In this document: one piece after another, positions 56,861 to 64,000 of the stretch
Numbering within the stretch: position 1 is the first letter of the stretch
Layout of the letters: each line of letters opens with the position of its first letter
Source: Pictodentalium vernedei
Lineage: Eukaryota > Mollusca > Scaphopoda > Dentaliida > Dentaliidae
Length of the DNA: 64,000 bases
Assembly (NCBI GenBank): GCA_031216915.1
Contig: CM062292.1
Location: 206,481,262-206,545,261 of the forward strand
Direction of reading: 5' to 3'
Notes under the pieces: model-generated
Told to the model about the DNA's origin: nothing
Databases searched by the model: none
The model's input: only the letters and a program-made list of their open reading frames with translations
Made by a program: the position numbers and the translations under genes

Positions 56861-57609
56861 ATGGAACAAGGTCATGCCTGCAATGTATGTGGGAAGTGTT
56901 TCGGATATGGAAGAAATTTACTTCGACATTTAGTCGAAAAGACAACCTAAAGAATCATGAGAGAAACCATCATAATGGTGAGGAAAGAAAATCCTCATTA
57001 AATACAACCTTCAACAAAGTTAGCAAATGGAATCGAGAATATTCCCCAGATAACCAAACGAGAACAACAGCAGATGACAATGTAAACCAAAATATATTGG
57101 CTTTGCGTAGTAACCAATGGATAAACAATGCTGAAAGACACGAAGCTGGTTATTGTCTCGAGAGGTTTGGGATGCAAGGTGAAGGTATTCAGTCAAAAGA
57201 AGATGATGACATCTTGTCTGATTCTCAGGGGAGTGAATATTCAGAGTCAGACGATAGCGATACAACCACTGAAAGCGAATATTCAGAAGAGGAATTGGAC
57301 GAAATAAACACTATAATCTTAAATGCATATAGCAATAATTTGCACAAATTTCAGGCAAAAGTTCAGAAGGTGCAAGCAACATATATGGAAAGTGGATTAC
57401 CTGGAGAGGACATCCGTGGACCGATCAGGGACTCTCTTCATGACAGCGTGAGGGTTTCCTTCTTTAGAAAATTTTTCAGTGCCTGGACTCGCACACGGAA
57501 TTTTAGACTACATGTGGTCTATAGAAAAATCAAGGAAACTGCTAAGGGACTTAGGGATGAGGAAGTTTACGGGTCGAAAGAAGCTGAACAATTTGCAATT
57601 GAGAAATGA
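56861..57609 (+). pseudogene. C2H2 zinc-finger/acidic transposon-type ORF, broken
   Basis: The ATG at 56861 encodes MEQGHACNVCGKCFGYGRNL with a C2H2-like start and stops at 56950. The neighbouring frame carries on with FSRKDNLKNHERNHH, the second half of a C2H2 finger, then a long acidic Ser/Asp/Glu stretch (about 57210-57300) and a C-terminal region with SFFRKFFSAWTRTRNFRLHV, EEVYGSKEAEQFAIEK. A TGA at 57607 interrupts, and the same frame then reads KYLLELLIKKFSFLDVLLDS, which continues the pattern of a Leu-rich tail. C2H2 start, acidic middle and W...A...KxxLL end recall repetitive proteins in invertebrate genomes that are probably transposon-encoded; I cannot name the family. One frame change and one stop indicate decay. 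An AATAAA lies at 58072. Confidence 0.6.
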
Positions 57610-57834
57610 AAATATCTTTTGGAGCTATTAATAAAAAAATTCTCATTTCTGGATGTTCTCCTCGATTCAAATGAAGACTAGAGAATAACCCAGAACAACA
57701 ACAACAAAAAAACCCCGAGCCTTTTCAGGTCCAGGAATCGATATGGAAGTTCAGACTACACCCAGTTGATGACAAAGGCAATGTCCTCTGAACCAAAATA
57801 CAGTTACTGAATATTCAAACACATTTATTGTATG

Positions 57835-58060
57835 ATTGTAAAATTGTTGTAGAACTACTTATTGTTGTAAAAAATTACTTGTTGCGAAATTGTAAAATTA
57901 CTTGTAAAAACTTATTGAAAATCCATTTTGACTGATTGTAAATCCATTTTAATTGATTGTAAAACCATTTTCGCTTTTTAAAAATTACTTGACGAATTGT
58001 AAATCTGATTACAAATCCATTTTGCCTATTGTAAAACCAATTAATTACTTGTAAAACTGA
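57835..58060 (+). repeat. degenerate short tandem repeat ATTGTAAAACC
   Basis: About eight imperfect copies of a 20-30-bp unit built on ATTGTAAA and CCATTTT. Confidence 0.7.
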
Positions 58061-58071
58061 TTTTATGTGAA

Positions 58072-58077
58072 AATAAA
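58072..58077 (+). terminator. polyadenylation signal
   Basis: AATAAA in an A/T-rich context about 460 bases after the zinc-finger ORF. Association is by position only. Confidence 0.35.
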
Positions 58078-58370
58078 ATTTAATAGAGAGAAAATTCAGA
58101 GTTGTTCATTCCTTTTTAGCTTCCACTTCCAAACTATCATCAGGCAACTCTATAAACAACGAGGAAAAAAACAGAATTCTTTACCTCGCGAGTTATTAAG
58201 ATATAATCAACATTGAATTACAACTGCACCAGCTCAGAGAGAATGCAGTACAGTTAAAACTAAAAGTCCTGTCATGAAATGCGCACAAATAGCACGTTGA
58301 TATGCGCGTTATGGCCCAAGTAAAGCTAGCAAATTCTGTACATATGGCCTGAGCATAAGCAATGTTTCAG

Positions 58371-58405
58371 CCAATGGACCTCCGGGTAACCCGGAGGTCC
58401 ATTGG
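58371..58405. repeat. perfect palindrome, 17-bp arms
   Basis: CCAATGGACCTCCGGGT and its exact inverse around a single A. Confidence 0.95.
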
Positions 58406-58913
58406 CAGAACCATTGCATGTGTTTGCTATGAGTAACCAGGAGAACCTGCCATGCTTTGGATGCCATTTGATATGGCAATTGCGCGCAATTTCAACGCAC
58501 AAGCCTACCTACATAAGCACACTATTCGTGTCAGGATTTCTAATTTTAACTGTAGTTATAATTCAAGGGTGATTATACCCTGTGGCCATTACGATGGAAA
58601 TGTTTGTTTGTCCATCTCACTATTTCTTTAGCCCTAACGTATCCGTCCCCCCTTTCACTAGAGTTCCAGAGGGATTGTACTTCTTCCATCCAATAATACT
58701 TGATGCTTTGGGCAGAAGTACAACAGTCTGGTCTTGGTTTGCCTGTGATGAGATTAAAGAAAACAAGGGGTGCCATGCATAGGCATAGAGGTAAGGGGGG
58801 GGGGGGGGGGGGGGGAGGGTTAGTAACGTGTTCAATCTGATAAGAGTTTCTCTTTTTAAGATTATGGTTGGCCCTCCTGAAAAGAGCCGTTTTGTTATTG
58901 TGCATTTCAATCT
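58406..58913. other. no gene seen; poly(G) at 58795-58814
   Basis: Short open frames on both strands without a recognisable domain. Confidence 0.4.
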
Positions 58914-59412
58914 TCACAACAGGTCGACTTCAGTCAGAGCAAAAGGTACCCGACAAAATGGACACCTGGGTGTTAGCTGTGCATGTATGGTTGCCACGCA
59001 TACCTTACATAGGTTATGCGTGCAATGCAGTTGCAAAAATGCTGAAATACTTCGGTATTCACAACAAACATCGCAGCTTTTATGGCCTTCAATGGTGTCT
59101 CCTGCCAAAACCGCTCTTAAAAAATCTTCTGTGCTCTTGGGTATTTGGTTAGTGTGTCTTCTGAGGACTGTCAAAAGGTCTCTTCGTATGTCTGGGTTAA
59201 TGTCCAGGCCAACGTATTTAGCCTTCAGCTGGGCAATCAATTCCGCACTTGAAATGCTCTCTGTTGCAGGCCGATGCCATGTGTGTTGGCCTAGTTGAAA
59301 GAAGGTCTCTGGAAGCTGGTTTGGTGGCAGGGGACTTTGTAAAAAAAAAGTCCATATCTGAATCGGAGCTTCTCTCATTGTCACTAATAACTATAACTGA
59401 ATTTGAAGACAT
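58914..59412 (-). pseudogene. RING-finger protein ORF with homopolymer frameshift
   Basis: The C-terminal part (minus, ending 58914) holds a complete C3HC4 RING: C-x2-C in SCDVC, then CTHNLCKVC and CPFC, with spacings 2, 13, 1, 2, 2, 11 and 2 between ligands. This is the usual fold of E3 ubiquitin ligases. Before it stands a helical stretch (SAELIAQLKAKYVGLDINPD and RRDLLTVLRRHTNQIPK). A likely start is the ATG at 59412-59410 (MSSNSVIVISDNERSSDSDM), in a different frame. The two frames meet at nine A on the plus strand (59341-59349), so one base gained or lost there splits the gene, either truly or by assembly error. If the run were read in register the protein would be about 165 residues. 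No intron is needed. The family is not recognised; a transposon origin is possible given the surroundings. Confidence 0.65.
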
Positions 59413-59454
59413 TTCTATTCTATGAAGAAAAATACACCGCACCTCCTCTATATA

Positions 59455-59603
59455 CAGTAGAACCTGTCTTGAGAGACCGCCCTTTGGGCCACACAAAAGT
59501 AGTCTCTCAAGACAGGTGGTCTCTCATAACAGGTTTCAGGTTTTCTCAAGTCAGTGAATAACCAACCACAAAATTCAGAAATGGAGAAGAATGGATTTTT
59601 GGA
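59455..59603 (+). mobile_element. pogo/Tigger-like MITE, copy C (left end only)
   Basis: TA then CAGTAGAACCTGTCTTGAG; identical order to copy B until about 59603, where a minisatellite replaces it. It lies 43 bp upstream of the RING ORF start. Confidence 0.8.
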
Positions 59604-59604
59604 A

Positions 59605-59673
59605 TCCAGGACAAAATGCCTATGGACAAAATGCCTATCGTACAAAATGCCTATCGGACAAAATGCCTATGGA
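59605..59673 (+). repeat. minisatellite GGACAAAATGCCTATC
   Basis: Four units of about 17 bp. Confidence 0.9.
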
Positions 59674-61506
59674 TTTTTAGCTCAACTTTGACGAAGTCAA
59701 ATTTGAGCTACATGTATTGTCATGGCCCGTCGCCCGTCTGTCCGTACGTCAACAATTGGCTATGGCTCGGGCTAGAGGTCGTATTTATGAACCGATCTTT
59801 ACGAAACTTCTTGGGTACCTTTGTTATGACCGTGGGACGAGAACAAGTGTTTTTGGGTGCGGTCCGAAATTCAAGATGGCTGCCAGCCGCCATTTTGTAC
59901 CGATGATGCAGAAATCTGTTTTTTGTACAGAACTTCCATATGAAAGCTCTGATTTGAATAATTTTTTGTATGAATGTTTAGTACCATGGGGTACATCACA
60001 TATAATACGGGTTTTTTCTCGTGCGTAAATTGTGCAAATTAGACTAATTTTGATGTTTTTTGGTGTTAATTTCAGCACTGGAAGTGCAAATGCCAATACG
60101 GCTCGGGCTAGAGGCCGTATTTATGAACCGATCTTTACGAAACTTCTTGGGTACCTTTGGTATCACCGTGGGACGAGAACGAGTGTTTTTGGGTCCGGTC
60201 CGAAATTCAAGATGGCCGGTGGCAGCCATTTTGTACAAAATTAGGTGCAATCAGATTTTTGCACAGAACTTCCATATGAAAGCGCTGATTTGAATAATTT
60301 TTTGTGTGAATGTTTAGTACCATGGGATACATCACATATAATACGGGTTTTTTTCTCGTGCAGAAATTATGCAAATTAGATGAACTTTGATATTTCAGTG
60401 CGACTTACACACATTAAGTACACATGTCAATACGGCTCAGACTTGAGTCTGTATTTATGAACTGATATTCACGAAATGTCTTGGGTACCTTTGTTATCAC
60501 CTTGGGACGAGAACGAGTGTTTCTGGGTGCGGTCTAAAATTCAAGATGGCCGCCAGTGGCCATTTTGTACCGAAATTAGGTCTAATCAGTTTTTTGTACA
60601 CAACTTCTATACAGCTCAGACTAGAGGCCATATTTATGAACCAATCTTTACGAACCTTGTAGGGTACCTTTGTTATCACCGTGGGATGAGAGCGAGTGTT
60701 TTTGGGTGTGGTCCGAAATTCAAGATGGCCACCAGCAGCCATTTTGTACCAAAATTAGTGCAATCAGTCTTTTGTACAGAACTTCTGTATGAAAGTTCTG
60801 ATTTGAATAAATTTTTGTATGAATGTTTAGTAACATGGAATACATCACATATTCTAAGGGTTTTTTTTCATGCAGAAATTATGCAAATTAGATGAACTTT
60901 GACTTATTCAGTGCTACTTGCACAATGTGAGCACACATGTCAATACGGCTCAGGGTAGAGGCTGTATTTATGAACCGATCTTCACAAAACTTCTTGGGTA
61001 CCTTTGTTATCACCTTGGGACGAGAATGAGTGTTTCTGGGTACGGTCCAAAATTCAAGATGGCTGCCAGTGGCCATTTTGTACCAAAATTAGGTCCAATC
61101 AGTTTTTTGTCACAAGTTCTATACAGCTCGTATTTATGAATTGATCTTCACAAAACTTCTTGGGTACCTTTGTTTTCACCTTGGGACAGGAACGAGTGTG
61201 TTTTGGGGTGCCTTTGTTATCACTGTGCTATGAGAACAAATATTTTGGGGTTCAGTCAGACCCACTCTGGGACTCAAAGATTTCTTTTCTAGTTTAGCAT
61301 CTGACTGTCACCCACCTTTACAATACTTTACCTATACATTTGTTACAGGCAACGGTCAGTATTTATGTACAGACCATTACAATACTTTATATGTACCTTT
61401 GTTATCACGTCATTACCTAGATGTTTGTCATTGCTGTGTCACATACTATACATGTGCATGTCTTTGTCTTGACAAGTTGAGCTACAGTGTCATTGACACT
61501 TTCATT
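59674..61506 (+). mobile_element. hairpin-ended element with about 345-bp units, copy 4 (full length)
   Basis: Left end TTTTTAGCTCAACTTTGAC with hairpin. Several units contain CGGCTCGGGCTAGAGG and GAAATTCAAGATGGC. The right end is ACAAGTTGAGCTAC plus the palindrome AGTGTCATTGACACT (61486-61500). Confidence 0.8.
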
Positions 61507-61980
61507 AAAAATTATTGTTTTCAATTAAATTATTCTTTTTTCAATCATTTTTAACATACCAAGGGATTTTTTAACTAAAAATGATTATTATTAAATTTGA
61601 AAATATGGACCAGGTGGATTGCATGTTTTGCTTTTACTGATACTTTAAAACCAGTGTTTATGCTGCAAAAAATGTCAATCAGATCTTATATTGAAGTACA
61701 AGTGACAAAAAAAAAAATAAGTGAATTAAAATTTTTATTGCTTCAAAATTATAGCACTTTATCTCACAATGTGTCTTTGAAAATTTCTCTAACAAATACA
61801 TAACATGACAGAGCATAACATATGTACATAACTCACGCTTTGAAAACTTGCCCAAAAGGAAACAATTTTCCTCACAGAGAGAAGTTATTTTTTTAATAAA
61901 AAATTAGCACTCTAACAAAACATGCCTTGAATCCCCTAGGAAAAAAGCCCCCGAGTGAAAAAAAAAAAACTTTTTAAAGT
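61507..61980. other. no gene seen
   Basis: AT-rich flank without recognisable motif. Confidence 0.4.
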
Positions 61981-61984
61981 AAAT

Positions 61985-62580
61985 TCTGCTAGGTGATATA
62001 GATCCTGTGAAGTCTATATTAATAAGGTAAATGAATCATATCTAGATACATGTATACACACAGTGTCTCTGATCACCGAATTGACCACACTTGGGGGATG
62101 ATAAATATACCAGTGAGGTATATCTCTTATACCACGGGTGATGTAAAATTTGATGATTGGAAACAAACTATAAATTTCTAAGGAGTAATACCGATCCAGT
62201 GAAATGGATATTTATTTATTTAATAGTGTTTAATGACACTTTAAGCTGGAGTACCCAGAGAGCAGTACACGGCACAGAAGTGCATATACATAAGATCAAT
62301 AAAGAATATTTAGATAATGTATACACAGTGTCTTTGATTACTAAATTTCCCCCACTTATGGGATAAGATGTATACCTGTGAGGTATATCTCTTATCCAAC
62401 GAGTGTTTAAATTTGGGCACCAGAAACAAGGTATAGATTTCTACTAAATGATCCAGTGAAGTGTATAGTCATAAGGTAAATAAAGCAAATCCAGTTAATG
62501 TAGACACACAGTGTCTTTGATTACCAAACTTACAGTGCTGTACTTGTGGCATAACTCTATGCCCAGTTACCCATATAATT
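61985..62580 (+). repeat. about 200-bp tandem repeat, three units, with SINE tail fragment
   Basis: ACACAGTGTCTCTGAT-like, GTGAGGTATATCTCTTAT and GATCCAGTGAA phrases return three times. Between 62205 and 62275 a piece resembling the reverse of a SINE 3' end (AAGCTGGAGTACCCAGAGAG) is inserted. Confidence 0.6.
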
Positions 62581-62600
62581 TGTTATAAAAAATACACTGT

Positions 62601-63934
62601 TTATATTGAACTTAACCTGATACAATGGCCAAGTCCTTTCATAAACTCTTCCAAAGATTTGTCACCAATATCTTTTGAATGGCAAAGAGTTTGAAGTCTT
62701 TCTTGGTATTTTTTCACTTCCATGTGAATGCGTTTCACAGGTGGCTGACCCCTGGCATCTTGTAACATTTCAGTCCTTGCCAGAGCAGCATCCTCTTTCA
62801 AATGTCTGATAAGTCTCCAGATGGATGGGTGACTATGTCCAACCATACTTCGGAAAGCATTATTCCACCCCTCACAATGATTATTTGTTCTTTCTTCGCT
62901 ATTGTGAACATTCCACACTTCAGGGGGGAACTGAGGTGCTAACCTCCTAATTCTGATAACTGTTTCACCTGTTTCCCCAACTGGACGTTGAATTCTTCTG
63001 TATGATCCCGACACATATGTCGAGTCAAAATAGTCTAGCAGAGATTCCGCTCCTGGAGAACAGTTCTCTTTGAGAAATTGCATCCCTTCGTTAATTTCTG
63101 ACAGAGGTAGAAAAGCCAGTCCGTCGAGCATACCATAGAAATGTTTGAATTCTTGACTAGTGCGGTAAAGTCCAGTTAAACCTAGTTCCTGTACCTACTA
63201 AAAATCGGGGTTACGTTTATCTAGTATTGTTTGCCATGAGAAGTGATGAAATTATCAAAAGTTTAAGTTTAGGATTGAAAATCCAAAAGTGACCAAGAAA
63301 CGGCCAAAAATGGAAAATACAGAATAATAATAATGTTTCTCCAATAGGACAGTTAAGTTGAGCCCCCTACCATCTCTCAAAAATTAATCTTATTTTAAAT
63401 TAGTTTAAATTAATTAACCAAATGCATCATCTTCATAATACAAGAAAAGAATTGATACTATAATCACTATCATAAATCTATTTTAGCATAATAAACTGAT
63501 AATCCCCATTAATTATCTTGATGAGGTTTACTGTGATAACGCACGTTGACCATTGTAAGCTATTTGAAAAAAACTAGATTTGTGCAACTGTATAATTAAT
63601 CAGCTTATAATTTCTAATTCAATGCCTTTACTGACAACACACTAATCTATTACACAGACAGCACACTAATCTATTTTAGTCAGTGTGCCTCAAATCAATG
63701 TTTATGGTGAACCACTTTGCTAGATAAAGGCATTAACTGACGCAAGAGAACTTGTGTGAAATTCATATATTAGTAACTTACATTCAAGTCTGTAGACAGC
63801 CTGCCATTGCAGAGGAAAGCAATTCTCTGAGCACACTGCCAATGAATTTTTTTTGACGATTGGTTTTTCTTTGTATACATCCACCCATCAAAACAAAGTT
63901 TTACTCCTCCTTTATTGCTGGGTATCAACTCCAT
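62601..63934 (-). pseudogene. FLYWCH/MULE transposase-derived gene lacking the catalytic core
   Basis: Exon 63934-63782 starts MELIPSNKGGVKLCFDGWMY and continues through a WQC and a CNGRL, a FLYWCH zinc finger, ending at donor AAT|GTAAGT. Exon 63194-62601 starts after TTTTTAGTAG with VQELGLTGLYRTSQEFKHFY and ends with TAA after LSSI. It contains WNVHNSEERTNNHCEGWNNA and GHSHPSIWRLIRHLK, the characteristic region C-terminal to the DDE core in Mutator-like transposases. Both exon ends are phase 0, so a direct splice stays in frame. The 587-bp intron is AT-rich and shows no sign of the roughly 250-residue DDE core, so as it stands the product would bind DNA but not transpose. It could be an internally deleted transposon, a domesticated remnant, or a gene whose middle exons were lost. 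There are no stops in either exon. Confidence 0.75.
63195..63781 (-). other. intron of the FLYWCH/MULE gene
   Basis: GTAAGT at the donor and TAGTAG at the acceptor. AT-rich, with a short repeated phrase ACAC[AT]CTAATCTATT near 63.64-63.68 kb. Confidence 0.6.
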
Positions 63935-64000
63935 AGTTCTTGCAACAAGACATAGGTGATTGGAAATGATTATTTATTTATTTACATGCACTGGTCAAAC

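Overview
This is a window of a repeat-choked animal nuclear genome. Coding matches are split by GT/AG introns, tRNA-derived SINEs carry perfect target-site duplications, and most of the DNA is MITEs, tandem-repeat-bearing elements and palindromes. Elements that begin TTTTAGCTCA plus a hairpin and carry internal satellites, and the AGGTCACAGTGACC tandem family, suggest a marine invertebrate, most likely a lophotrochozoan and probably a mollusc. That assignment is inference from repeat style only. No complete, clearly functional gene lies in the window; nearly all coding matter is transposon-derived and partly broken.

Layout. 0-2.5 kb: a minus-strand Ty3/Gypsy gag-protease fragment abutting a 156-bp tandem array that holds consensus estrogen-response-element palindromes. 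3.8-5.7 kb: a tandem-repeat element. 5.9-6.9 kb (plus) and 15.9-18.0 kb (minus): three copies of an unrecognised small basic-protein element with a conserved 3' hairpin. 7.1-15.9 kb (minus): exons of a PHD-FLYWCH protein of the type attached to Mutator-like (MULE) transposases, with one intron of about 6.5 kb filled with MITEs. 18.9-25 kb: a SINE, minisatellites, and a 238-bp array with repeated AGGTCA half sites interrupted by a hAT-like MITE. 25.9-31.6 kb: a 3.9-kb hAT-like element that itself contains two other transposons. 31.6-39 kb: a cluster of hairpin-ended tandem-repeat elements, one with a three-level nest. 39-44.8 kb: pogo-like MITE, SINE, a Helentron helicase/endonuclease remnant, an assembly gap (42906-43005) and a 102-bp array. 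44.8-51.7 kb: more tandem-repeat elements. 52-56 kb: a pogo-like MITE carrying an exon-like module, TTAA-site MITEs, a chimeric SINE and a PHD-finger remnant. 56.8-59.5 kb: a zinc-finger transposon ORF and a RING-finger ORF. 59.7-61.5 kb: another tandem-repeat element. 62.6-63.9 kb (minus): a FLYWCH exon and a MULE C-terminal exon.

The insertions can be ordered from nested target-site duplications and from empty sites preserved in paralogous copies. The most unusual items are the exon-like 117-nt module kept in two MITE copies, the SINE with an antisense PHD-finger segment inside a single target-site duplication, the hairpin-ended elements that share termini but carry different satellites, and the hormone-receptor-type palindromes in a tandem repeat.
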